A stretch of DNA of 44,410 nucleotides from Nitrosomonas eutropha (GTDB lineage Bacteria; Pseudomonadota; Gammaproteobacteria; Burkholderiales; Nitrosomonadaceae). The DNA is taken from assembly GCF_003201195.1 (NCBI RefSeq), contig NZ_QICQ01000025.1:1-44410 (forward strand), given 5' to 3'. Below are positions 38,612-44,410 of the stretch, in pieces. Each line of letters starts with the position of its first letter. Position 1 is the stretch's first letter. The notes below the pieces were generated by a model. The model was not told the origin of the DNA and made no database searches. It saw nothing but the letters and a program-made list of their open reading frames with translations. The position numbers were made by a program, and so were the translations under genes.

Positions 38612-38829
38612 ATGAACGAATTTTTCCAGGCGTCCGACGTGATCCACACGCACACCCGCGCGCAGCTCATCGAGGACGGCGACCTGATTGACGTGAGTGA
38701 GACGGCACGCGAGGCCGGCTTTATGGTGCCCGTCGCCATCACCCGCGCCGTGTGGCGTTGGCGATGCACATCGGCCCAGGCGATGACTTGTCCCCGGTTA
38801 TCACCATTATGCAACCTGACGAAGACTAA
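38612..38829 (+). pseudogene. DUF6573 gene with internal deletion and frameshift
   Basis: From ATG 38612 (ribosome site CAGGAG) the frame reads MNEFFQASDVIHTHTRAQLI, then DVSETAREAGFMVPVAITRAVW, the start of DUF6573 proteins. Immediately after, in a different frame, GPGDDLSPVITIMQPDED to TAA at 38829 is the family's C-terminus. The middle (about 60-70 residues in intact homologues I recall) is missing, so the gene was broken by a deletion near 38755. The unshifted frame would give a nonsense tail of about 45 residues ending at 38890. Confidence 0.75.
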
Positions 38830-38886
38830 ACCAGCCAAGTGCCCCGAAGGGGCACCTTATCTGCCAAAACCCAAGGAGATACCACT

Positions 38887-39432
38887 ATGACCCGCTTTAT
38901 TCCAGAGAATGCCGAAGCACGCGAATTTCCCACTGCCGCAATCGTTGCCTATTGCTACCAGAGCAAGAAGGGCCCGGCGTTAGTTGCATACAAAGGTCGC
39001 CAAAGTAAGCCGTGTCGTTTTATTGCATTTACTGATGACGAGCGCCGCGATAGCTATTTAGCCGAACTGGTGAAGACTGAAATCGAGATCGAAGACTGGA
39101 AGCGTTCCCGGCGTGAAAAAGGCCATGGCTTGGACGTGGGCGACATCGTTTATTCATCATGGGGCTACGAGCAAACCAACGTCGATTTTTACGAAGTTAT
39201 CCGCGTGCCGTCTGGCCGGTCAGCAGTTGTTCGCCAGATCGAAAAAGACACAACGAGTGCACCAAGCCGCATGTCTGGCCTGGTAACTCCGAAGCCGGGC
39301 GCATTCGTCGCCACAGCAAAAGAATCCACCCGACGCGCTGCCGGGCTTCACTGTTTGAACGGCGGAAATCTGACCATCGGCAGTTTGCAGAAATGGGACG
39401 GAAAACCGAAAGCCGTTTCTTGGTACGCCTAA
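38887..39432 (+). CDS. Hypothetical plasmid protein (181 aa)
   Basis: The start is ATG 38887 (MTRFIPENAEAREFPTAAIV) with AAGGAG upstream. The protein is basic (RQSKPCRFIAFTDDERRDSY, ELVKTEIEIEDWKRSRREKG), with a central GLDVGDIVYSSWGYEQTNVD segment and an aromatic C-terminus (GSLQKWDGKPKAVSWYA). It looks like a conserved plasmid protein with a beta-rich core, but I cannot give a function. It follows the DUF6573 remnant on the same strand. Confidence 0.75.
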   Translation: MTRFIPENAEAREFPTAAIVAYCYQSKKGPALVAYKGRQSKPCRFIAFTDDERRDSYLAELVKTEIEIEDWKRSRREKGHGLDVGDIVYSSWGYEQTNVDFYEVIRVPSGRSAVVRQIEKDTTSAPSRMSGLVTPKPGAFVATAKESTRRAAGLHCLNGGNLTIGSLQKWDGKPKAVSWYA

Positions 39433-39515
39433 AGTAGAATGTATTTAAATAAAAACATAGCGTGGTTGCACACAAAGTGCTTTATAATAAAGTGTACTCT
39501 CGTGTTGACTCTTGA

Positions 39516-39548
39516 GATAATCACTTTAATCTAATTAAAGTGATTATC
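39516..39548. promoter_or_regulatory. 15-bp perfect inverted repeat (operator candidate)
   Basis: GATAATCACTTTAAT (39516-39530) and ATTAAAGTGATTATC (39534-39548) form a perfect AT-rich palindrome with a 3-base spacer, 27 bases before the ATG at 39575. A TTGACT at about 39505 gives a plausible -35 upstream. It likely binds a dimeric repressor. Confidence 0.65.
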
Positions 39549-39574
39549 TGCCATTTCAGGATATATCCAACATT

Positions 39575-40006
39575 ATGAGCGAATACGAATACGAGCAACA
39601 AGAAGCCCAAACCGAGGTTTACACCAATGCAGCAGAGGTTGAGATTCAGAAAGAATGGCGCTGGGTGAACCGTTTGCCGGGATATGGCGGCGAGTACACC
39701 CAGCATATTAATGAAATTGCACAGGACTACCAGCAAGCCGTGAATCTTGAAATAGAAGCATGGCGAATCCGCAACGGACAAGAACCTGGTGCAGATAATA
39801 CGCTGGATATATCCGCACAAGACCAGGCACAAGCGCAATCGTTGCGGGCGCAAGCACATGATTTGCGCATTGAGAGCGTGAACAAGGCTGGGGCTATCGC
39901 TCAATCTATAAAATCACGCTGGAATGAACAACAAATCAGCCTGGCACGGACAGGCGAAAAACAGATCCACCTGAGCTGCGACATTAATCGCGATATTCAA
40001 CGCTAA
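39575..40006 (+). CDS. Hypothetical helical protein (143 aa)
   Basis: The protein is Gln/Glu/Ala-rich and mostly helical: MSEYEYEQQEAQTEVYTNAA, then WRWVNRLPGYGGEYTQHINE, IAQDYQQAVNLEIEAWRIRN and a long Ala/Gln helix (SAQDQAQAQSLRAQAHDLRI). It is not recognised. It is the first gene after the 39516-39548 palindrome and likely starts an operon with the next two to three small genes. Confidence 0.7.
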   Translation: MSEYEYEQQEAQTEVYTNAAEVEIQKEWRWVNRLPGYGGEYTQHINEIAQDYQQAVNLEIEAWRIRNGQEPGADNTLDISAQDQAQAQSLRAQAHDLRIESVNKAGAIAQSIKSRWNEQQISLARTGEKQIHLSCDINRDIQR

Positions 40007-40027
40007 CACAAACGAAAAGAGAAAATC

Positions 40028-40162
40028 ATGAATCAAGCACAAATGCAGGAAGCAACCGACCGGCTGCGCAAGGAAGAAAAAAAGGGAGAAGGCAGTTTTG
40101 CTTCTGGTCTGCTGTTTTGGGCTTTTGTTCTATCAGCGCTATACAGCTATTTTTTTAAATGA
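40028..40162 (+). CDS. 44-aa tail-anchored membrane peptide
   Basis: ATG 40028 follows AAAAGAGA and gives a soluble, charged start (MNQAQMQEATDRLRKEEKKG) and a single C-terminal membrane helix (FASGLLFWAFVLSALYSYFF). Its stop overlaps the next gene's ATG as ATGA. It is too short for standard gene callers. Function is unknown. Confidence 0.7.
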   Translation: MNQAQMQEATDRLRKEEKKGEGSFASGLLFWAFVLSALYSYFFK

Positions 40163-40455
40163 AACGATTGCTTGAGAACAGTACTGGAAAAAAGGATCAG
40201 AAGTTTACCGAACGTGCAAAGTTGCGCCTGCGCTTGGCTGCTGGTTTGATTGGCGGGCAAGGGCGCATGTTAAAACTAGATCGAGCAAATTTCTATCCGG
40301 AAATGCTCGAAGTGATCGAAAGGCAAACTCCCGAGCAGCGCGACAGTATTAAAACACTTGTCGATTGGCTGGAAGATTATGAGAATGCGGCCAAAGCAGT
40401 GGGAATCAGCACGCAACCACTCAAAAAAAGCAAAGGCGGCAGCGATAGCGCCTAA
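40159..40455 (+). CDS. Hypothetical basic protein (98 aa)
   Basis: Translationally coupled to the 44-aa membrane peptide by an ATGA overlap. The 98-aa product is basic and helical (MKRLLENSTGKKDQKFTERA, LRLRLAAGLIGGQGRMLKLD, LEVIERQTPEQRDSIKTLVD). It is not recognised. The tight coupling suggests that the membrane peptide and this protein act together. Confidence 0.7.
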   Translation: MKRLLENSTGKKDQKFTERAKLRLRLAAGLIGGQGRMLKLDRANFYPEMLEVIERQTPEQRDSIKTLVDWLEDYENAAKAVGISTQPLKKSKGGSDSA

Positions 40456-40488
40456 ATGCTTTAGAACATACTTTTCAAGGAATAAAAT

Positions 40489-40722
40489 ATGAATATTTAT
40501 ACGAATTACATCAAGCTTTGTGTGACATTGGTAAACCCTCTTTTGCGGGTGGTCAAAATGACCCGTGGTCTGCCCGACTGGTTTGCCCTTCTGGTATTGG
40601 TGGTTCCATTTTTGGCGTTGGGTATGGTGTTTCCAATGACTGTCTATGTATTCTGCTTGTTTTTTCTCACGGCGCTGGCCAGCATGGTTGTGGATGTTTG
40701 CCGTGTCGCCCGATTGTTATAA
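40489..40722 (+). CDS. Small two-helix membrane protein (77 aa)
   Basis: The protein has an N-terminal cytoplasmic part (MNIYTNYIKLCVTLVNPLLR) and two membrane helices (about 31-50 and 52-70: FALLVLVVPFLALGMVFPMT, VYVFCLFFLTALASMVVDVC). Its shape is like the KleE-type membrane proteins of IncP plasmids; that is only a resemblance. It has its own ribosome site (AAGGAAT). Confidence 0.65.
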   Translation: MNIYTNYIKLCVTLVNPLLRVVKMTRGLPDWFALLVLVVPFLALGMVFPMTVYVFCLFFLTALASMVVDVCRVARLL

Positions 40723-40780
40723 CCCGCGGATTGATAAGATTGTGAACTACGATGCTTAACAGTTTTATTTATCATTTTAA

Positions 40781-41227
40781 ATGATAATGAAAGTCGCACG
40801 CTACACATGCCTATTAATGCTTACTGTGGCTTGCTCGACCGGCGTAGCCACAGACGAGCAAACCACGAAATGCACACTGCATTTTTCTACCGGCCAGATT
40901 CTTACCAACGTACCCGTTGCGGAGACTCAAATGGAACAAGAGCGCGGCCTATCCAAAACACACGATGTTAGCCGGGGTATGCTGTTTATCTGGCCGCAAG
41001 CGGCTATGCGTGTTTTTTGGATGCGTGACACCTGGATGCCACTGCAAGTTGGATTTTTTGACAGCAGCGGAAATCTTTTCCAGATCGAGGACATGGAACC
41101 AAATACAGACACTCTACACGAGTCGAAACAGGCCGCTAATATGGCGCTAGAATTGGCCTCGGGCCAATATCAAGCGATGGGATTTGTGGCCGGTAAAACC
41201 GTCCTGTTACGCGGGCAATGTAACTAA
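40781..41227 (+). CDS. DUF192 exported protein
   Basis: The 148-aa protein has an N-terminal signal (MIMKVARYTCLLMLTVACST; a lipoprotein lipobox TVAC is possible) followed by a DUF192 domain: VPVAETQMEQERGLSKTHDV, GMLFIWPQAAMRVFWMRDTW, MPLQVGFFDSSGNLFQIEDM, ALELASGQYQAMGFVAGKTV. These small exported beta-barrel domains are widespread and poorly understood. The start may be the second Met, at 40787. Confidence 0.85.
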   Translation: MIMKVARYTCLLMLTVACSTGVATDEQTTKCTLHFSTGQILTNVPVAETQMEQERGLSKTHDVSRGMLFIWPQAAMRVFWMRDTWMPLQVGFFDSSGNLFQIEDMEPNTDTLHESKQAANMALELASGQYQAMGFVAGKTVLLRGQCN

Positions 41228-41246
41228 TCAGTGAATGGAAAATATA

Positions 41247-41471
41247 ATGAGTGATCCGATCGCGATAAACACCCTGTACGGAGTGAAAAGCATCAACCTT
41301 GAAAACCTGATGCAAGCAGCGAAAGAGCAGCCTACACAAATCATTCTGGACGAATTGCGTAGGCGATGCCAATCAGAGGCTGACAAACTGGTCAGCCTGT
41401 ATCAATTGGCCTACGGCAAAGAAGCTGCGAAAATATGCAATAAAGACATAACGCACAGCTTCGGGAAATAA
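41247..41471 (+). CDS. Hypothetical small protein (74 aa)
   Basis: The start is taken as ATG 41247 (MSDPIAINTLYGVKSINLEN); ATG 41235 would add four residues. It has a short beta/helix N-terminus and a longer helix with LDELRRRCQSEADKLVSLYQ. It is not recognised. It directly follows the DUF192 gene on the same strand. Confidence 0.6.
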   Translation: MSDPIAINTLYGVKSINLENLMQAAKEQPTQIILDELRRRCQSEADKLVSLYQLAYGKEAAKICNKDITHSFGK

Positions 41472-41641
41472 ACTGTGTCTGCATTGCCTGTACTCAACAT
41501 AGTACCACGTCGTTCTCGGATTCAAGGGCTACGCGCATCGCGCTTGCGGCCAAGGCCGTTTCACCCCTGAGTCCTGCGCTGCGCCGTGCTGTTTCGTCTT
41601 CAAACCGGCAATCCCGCCCGGAACTTGAAAGGAGAAATAGC
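41472..41641. other. GC-rich leader segment before the radC-like gene
   Basis: A 170-bp gap rich in GC and short inverted repeats (GGCCAAGGCC, GCGCATCGCGC) that ends in AAAGGAG before ATG 41642. It has the same style as the 366-bp repeat and 37690-38220, with limited direct similarity. Confidence 0.4.
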
Positions 41642-42163
41642 ATGTCACAACAAATCTTATCTTTTGAAGCTGCTCACGTCGATACCACCCTATACGTTAA
41701 AGATCTTGAAGGGCGGTATACCGTTGCCAGCGATGAAATGATTTTTACAGCGACTCGCGCGGCTATTGAAAGAAAATACCCGGCAAATACTGCGATGACC
41801 AAACCGGAAATTGCAGCTGACTACTTTAAAAACAAATTAAATGGCTTTGAGCATGAGGTTTTTAGCATCATCTTCCTGAACTCTCAGTATAGATTGATCG
41901 CGTATCGTGAAATGTTTCAGGGAACATTGACGTGTGCCTCGGTATATCCGAGGGAGGTCGTCAAGGCCGCTATCAGCTACAACGCTGCTGCCGTTATTTT
42001 GGCTCATTGTCACCCCTCAAAAGAAACAGAACCCAGCCAAGCCGATAAAGCAATCACAAAGCGCTTGAAAGAGGCTTTAGACTTGATTGATGTATGTGTA
42101 CTTGATCATATTATTGTTGGAGGCAACACAACCAAATCAATGGCCGAAATGGGATTAGTCTAA
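41642..42163 (+). CDS. RadC-like JAMM/MPN-domain protein
   Basis: The 173-aa protein has the RadC/JAMM metal motif: HCHPSKETEPSQAD (His122, His124, Asp135) with an acidic residue in GFEHEVFSIIFL. This is the short plasmid and prophage form, lacking the helix-hairpin-helix N-terminus. The HNHPSG of most RadC proteins is HCHPSK here. The role of plasmid RadC proteins is uncertain; antirestriction or DNA processing has been suggested by context. It is followed by a hairpin terminator. Confidence 0.9.
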   Translation: MSQQILSFEAAHVDTTLYVKDLEGRYTVASDEMIFTATRAAIERKYPANTAMTKPEIAADYFKNKLNGFEHEVFSIIFLNSQYRLIAYREMFQGTLTCASVYPREVVKAAISYNAAAVILAHCHPSKETEPSQADKAITKRLKEALDLIDVCVLDHIIVGGNTTKSMAEMGLV

Positions 42164-42176
42164 GGTTTTCGCCAAT

Positions 42177-42212
42177 AAAAAAGCATCCCACAAAAGGGGT
42201 GTTTTTTTTTGC
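42177..42212 (+). terminator. Terminator after the radC-like gene
   Basis: AAAAAAGCATCCC-ACAAAA-GGGGTGTTTTTTTTT is a stem with one or two mismatches, followed by a long T run, ending just before the second 366-bp repeat. Confidence 0.65.
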
Positions 42213-42241
42213 TTCACAAACTGCTGAAGTAGCAGGCTTTA

Positions 42242-42607
42242 CCTGTCTCGCGTTTTAAGTCGTGAAAGCCGTTCGCATTACTCCATATCATTTGCCAATT
42301 CCGGTCGATCTGCATTTGGAGCCGCCTTTTCCCGACGCATAGCTACACGGCCATTTTGTTCAAGGGAAAGCCCCGCCTGCCCCGTGTCCTCACTGCGTTG
42401 CGGGCCGCACCAGCCAGGCGGGTCCGCTTGGCGCCCTTGCACAACTCTGCCCGCTTTGCTGTTCATGCGTCAAGGCGGCTCCAAGAAGCAGATTTTAACC
42501 AGGCAAAGGAGGAAAACATGATCAATACGACCAATCACAACCACAATAACAGCAAAAGCAAGGCTCACCAAGAAGCAGGGGGGAACAGAAAATGAGCATG
42601 GGGGAAC
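42242..42607. repeat. 366-bp direct repeat, copy 2
   Basis: Apparently identical to 13799-14164 over its full length; sequences on both sides differ. It ends inside a five-codon gene start (MSMGE) that is fused out of frame to a foreign zinc-ribbon sequence. The two copies lie 28,443 bp apart in direct orientation, so recombination between them would split the plasmid. Confidence 0.9.
42518..42595 (+). CDS. 25-aa leader peptide (second copy)
   Basis: This is the same ORF as 14075-14152, with the same ribosome site and ATGA coupling. Here the coupled frame (ATG 42592) encodes only MSMGEQPRRMAGIFAQRQI and stops at 42651, so no long gene is coupled. Confidence 0.5.
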   Translation: MINTTNHNHNNSKSKAHQEAGGNRK

Positions 42608-42769
42608 AACCAAGGCGAATGGCTGGAATATTCGCGCAGCGGCAGATTTAGCCGTGTGGCAACCGCACCAGAAGAATCAACATGGATTTGTAACGATTGC
42701 GGCAATCCGGACGCAGATCCCCACGGAAAATGCTGTCTTTTTTGTGGCTCAGTAGCAGAAATTAACTAA
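42596..42769 (+). pseudogene. Beheaded zinc-ribbon protein
   Basis: One frame without a start codon reads QGEWLEYSRSGRFSRVATAP, then ICNDCGNPDAD and CCLFCGS to TAA at 42769. The two CxxC pairs form a zinc ribbon. An in-frame TGA at 42593 closes the frame on the 5' side. The first half of the gene has been replaced by the 366-bp repeat. Confidence 0.6.
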
Positions 42770-42792
42770 CAAATCAGGGGAAAGGATAAGAG

Positions 42793-43590
42793 ATGAACTC
42801 ATACGAACAGAAACAAGAAGCCCGCAAAATCCGTTTTGAAAAACTGGCTGATAAAGCTCAAACGGAGGGGGAGCGCAGCTACAACCGCGCCAGAGACATG
42901 GCCCAGGCGATCCCCTTCGGCCAGCCGATCCTTGTCGGCCATCACAGCGAGACACGCGACCGTAAGTATCGTGACCGCATCCATACCACCTATGGCAAAG
43001 CCTTTGCCCTGCAAGATAAGGCTAGGCGTTACGAGCAGAAGGCCGCGAGCGTAGGCACTGGGGGTATTTCCAGCGATGATCCGGACGCCATCGAGAAATT
43101 ACGCGCCGAGCTGGCAAACGTCGAGCAGGCCCAGGAGCGCATGAAGGCCGCGAATAAGGCCATTCGCACGCATAAGACCGATGAATCACGCATTGCCGTA
43201 CTGGTTGCCCAAGGCTTAACCGAAACCCAGGCAGTAGAACTCCTGAAGCCTGACTTTGCGGGCCGTGTCGGCTTCCCGTCCTACACCTTGAGCAATAACA
43301 ACGCGAACGCTCGCCGTATCGCTGGCCGTATCGCCGAGCTGGAAAAGCGCCGCCAGCGTGCCGATGTAGAGCAGGAGGGGGATGGCTACATCTACCGCGA
43401 GGACGCCGACGAAAACCGCGTGATGTTTGTGTTTCCTGGAAAGCCAGATGAAGCTACGCGCGGCCTGTTGAAACGTCACGTCTTCAAGTGGTCGCCGTCT
43501 CGGGGTGCCTGGGTTCGCCAGTTAAATAATGCCGGATTATGGGCCGCTCGCTCCATCCGGGAAGCTCTGGATAAGGGCGCTGGACTTTAA
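42793..43590 (+). CDS. DUF3560-domain protein
   Basis: The 265-aa protein has the N-terminal DUF3560 signature: MNSYEQKQEARKIRFEKLAD, then RSYNRARDMAQAIPFGQPIL and VGHHSETRDRKYRDRI. The rest is helical and charged, with a C-terminal segment RGLLKRHVFKWSPSRGAWVR that is also conserved in these proteins. DUF3560 proteins are common on plasmids and their function is unknown. It has a good ribosome site (AAAGGA). Confidence 0.88.
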   Translation: MNSYEQKQEARKIRFEKLADKAQTEGERSYNRARDMAQAIPFGQPILVGHHSETRDRKYRDRIHTTYGKAFALQDKARRYEQKAASVGTGGISSDDPDAIEKLRAELANVEQAQERMKAANKAIRTHKTDESRIAVLVAQGLTETQAVELLKPDFAGRVGFPSYTLSNNNANARRIAGRIAELEKRRQRADVEQEGDGYIYREDADENRVMFVFPGKPDEATRGLLKRHVFKWSPSRGAWVRQLNNAGLWAARSIREALDKGAGL

Positions 43591-43597
43591 CTAACCA

Positions 43598-43615
43598 CCC
43601 CGCTCCGAAGCGGGG
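43598..43615 (+). terminator. Hairpin after the DUF3560 gene
   Basis: CCCCGCT-CCGA-AGCGGGG forms a 7-bp stem eight bases after the stop. There is no T tract, so termination may be weak. Confidence 0.55.
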
Positions 43616-43814
43616 ATATCATTCACACGGGCACAAAAGATTTTTGCTGAACATTTTTATCGTTTTATTGACGATATAAAGCTGATTAAATTTAGCATAA
43701 TTTATTATCATAAATTACTTTACATACACTCTTAAGAGTATATGAATACTTCCATGGTTGAGATGTACTCAACCCCGCCCCGGCGGTTCCGGGATTCCAA
43801 AAATGGAGCAAATC
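43616..43814. other. Promoter-like AT-rich gap
   Basis: No gene is seen. It includes ACTCTTAAGAGT (43728-43739), a 12-bp palindrome, in AT-rich DNA, and a GC-rich GCCCCGGCGG segment before the small ORF at 43815. It probably holds the promoter and an operator for the following small genes. Confidence 0.35.
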
Positions 43815-43913
43815 ATGAAAAAAGTTATCGAATGGCAAGCAGGTAACGGATCAAAAATATCACTGGCAGTTTTCGAATACCTCAACGCAGCTATTGTCGA
43901 TGCAAGAACATGA
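43815..43913 (+). CDS. 32-aa hypothetical peptide
   Basis: ATG 43815 (ribosome site GGAG at 43805) reads MKKVIEWQAGNGSKISLAVF and EYLNAAIVDART. It overlaps the next gene's start by 14 bases. It is not recognised. It resembles the first of a pair of overlapping small plasmid genes. Confidence 0.5.
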   Translation: MKKVIEWQAGNGSKISLAVFEYLNAAIVDART

Positions 43914-43995
43914 TGCTTATGTACATCTCCGCGTGCCAGCGGAAACAAAAGCCAGATGGGTGCAAAAATCAAGAGAAGCAGGCATGAAACTTACA
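43900..43995 (+). pseudogene. Truncated small RHH-like protein at a junction
   Basis: ATG 43900 reads MQEHDAYVHLRVPAETKARW, VQKSREAGMKLT, the start of a small ribbon-helix-helix-type protein (plasmid relatives continue with DW(I/V)). From about 43996 the sequence changes character and begins TGTAATAGCT, so foreign DNA has cut the gene. Confidence 0.6.
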
Positions 43996-44226
43996 TGTAA
44001 TAGCTCTTGTTTCGTCTCGACCCAATTTTTCAACGATATTCCAAAAACTTTTTTCATGATTTTGATCAGGCAAACTAGCGAGCAATGTATGTTGACTGTT
44101 AGCTCTATTCCAAATATTAGTTTGCCTGATTTGCATCCAAACCAAATATAGTCCTGCCGTTCCTATCAGAGAAATGACCAGCTGTAGTAATGGAACCATA
44201 TCTCTTGAGAATTCCTGTAAAGACAT
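43996..44226 (-). pseudogene. 5' part of a membrane-anchored protein, truncated at the junction
   Basis: From ATG 44226 (ribosome site AGGGGGG on the minus strand) the frame reads MSLQEFSRDMVPLLQLVISL, IGTAGLYLVWMQ and more, with one N-terminal membrane helix, then soluble sequence to about the junction at 43996. The last ~10 residues of the open frame run into the plasmid gene, so the true C-terminus is missing. Not recognised. Confidence 0.55.
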
Positions 44227-44315
44227 AGTAAACACCCCCCCTTTCGCTAACGCAATATATAAGACATTGTGCACAAGAGTATCAAGCATAGTTGAGATTG
44301 GTGCAGCCAGCTACT

Positions 44316-44406
44316 TGTAATAGCTTGCGTTTGAAACTGGCCATGCTCGCAATCGACGTGTTTTTCTGCTCACAATAACTGCAACTGAAAAGCTGTTCAT
44401 GCTCAC
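44316..44406. repeat. Terminal inverted repeat, right arm
   Basis: Inverse of 1-91 (outer 21 bases perfect). It begins TGTAATAGCT, a 10-mer also found in direct orientation at the junction 43996-44005. Four further bases (GCTA) follow to the window end. If the molecule is circular, the two arms abut with GCTA between them. Confidence 0.8.
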
Positions 44407-44410
44407 GCTA

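Noticed and set aside
1..44410. CRISPR array, rRNA or tRNA genes
   Set aside because: No regularly spaced short repeats with unique spacers, no rRNA-like sequence and no cloverleaf candidates were noticed.

Overview
The window is almost entirely the backbone of a broad-host-range-type conjugative plasmid from a proteobacterium, probably beta- or gammaproteobacterial. The evidence is a complete VirB/VirD4 type IV secretion operon, an IncP-like traK-traL-traM / oriT / traJ-traI mobilisation block, an incC/korB-like parA-parB operon, Kfr-type proteins, and decayed Tn402/Tn5053 and Tn3-family transposons. The host cannot be named from the sequence. No rRNA, tRNA or CRISPR was seen.

Layout. 1-1.2 kb: a 91-bp inverted-repeat arm, a small membrane protein and a Crp/Fnr regulator. 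1.2-4.5 kb: a gutted Tn402/Tn5053 element that keeps its resolvase tniR, a SRAP protein, a secreted endonuclease I and a Tn3 transposase relic. 4.6-5.8 kb: a HigBA toxin-antitoxin pair and a ParC-like gene. 6-10.8 kb: the replication region, with a primase-type Rep, a small primase-like ORF and two clusters of the iteron AATAAAGTYGGTAAC. Between the clusters sit a 530-aa putative PD-(D/E)XK nuclease (a candidate defence gene) and a lipoprotein. 10.8-14.5 kb: a headless KfrA, a UmuDC-type SOS polymerase cassette with an unknown gene inside it, and the first copy of a 366-bp direct repeat. 14.7-28.2 kb, minus strand: virB1-virB2-virB3-virB4-virB5-lipoprotein-virB6-virB7-virB8-virB9-virB10-virB11-virD4-small membrane protein-kfrB. 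28.4-33.6 kb: traM-traL-traK leftward and traJ-traI rightward from a putative oriT; traI contains three consecutive ORFs in one alternative frame. 33.6-37.7 kb: trbM, parA, a DUF7673-type gene, parB and a protein with three tandem KorA/TrfB-like repeats. 38-43.6 kb: small plasmid genes in the + direction (DUF6573 remnant, DUF192, RadC/JAMM, DUF3560) preceded by GC-rich upstream segments; the second 366-bp repeat copy is here. 43.9-44.4 kb: truncated genes at a junction, then the second inverted-repeat arm.

How it works together. Rep and the iterons drive replication. ParA/ParB and HigBA stabilise the plasmid. TraJ, TraK and TraI form the relaxosome, VirD4 couples it to the VirB channel, and KorA/KorB-like proteins probably regulate the backbone. 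Six copies of the palindrome TGTTCGC-N3-GCGAACA (two imperfect) lie scattered through the transfer and control regions and are good candidates for the operators of one such regulator. The 366-bp repeats split the window into a 28.4-kb transfer/partition part and a 16-kb replication part, as if two plasmids had fused.

The best leads for undescribed biology are the overprinted genes in traI, the triple KorA-like protein with a terminator in its 5' end, the dispersed palindromes, the nuclease gene inside the iteron region, the repeated upstream element, and the NTGSPFG motif shared by VirB5 and its neighbouring lipoprotein.
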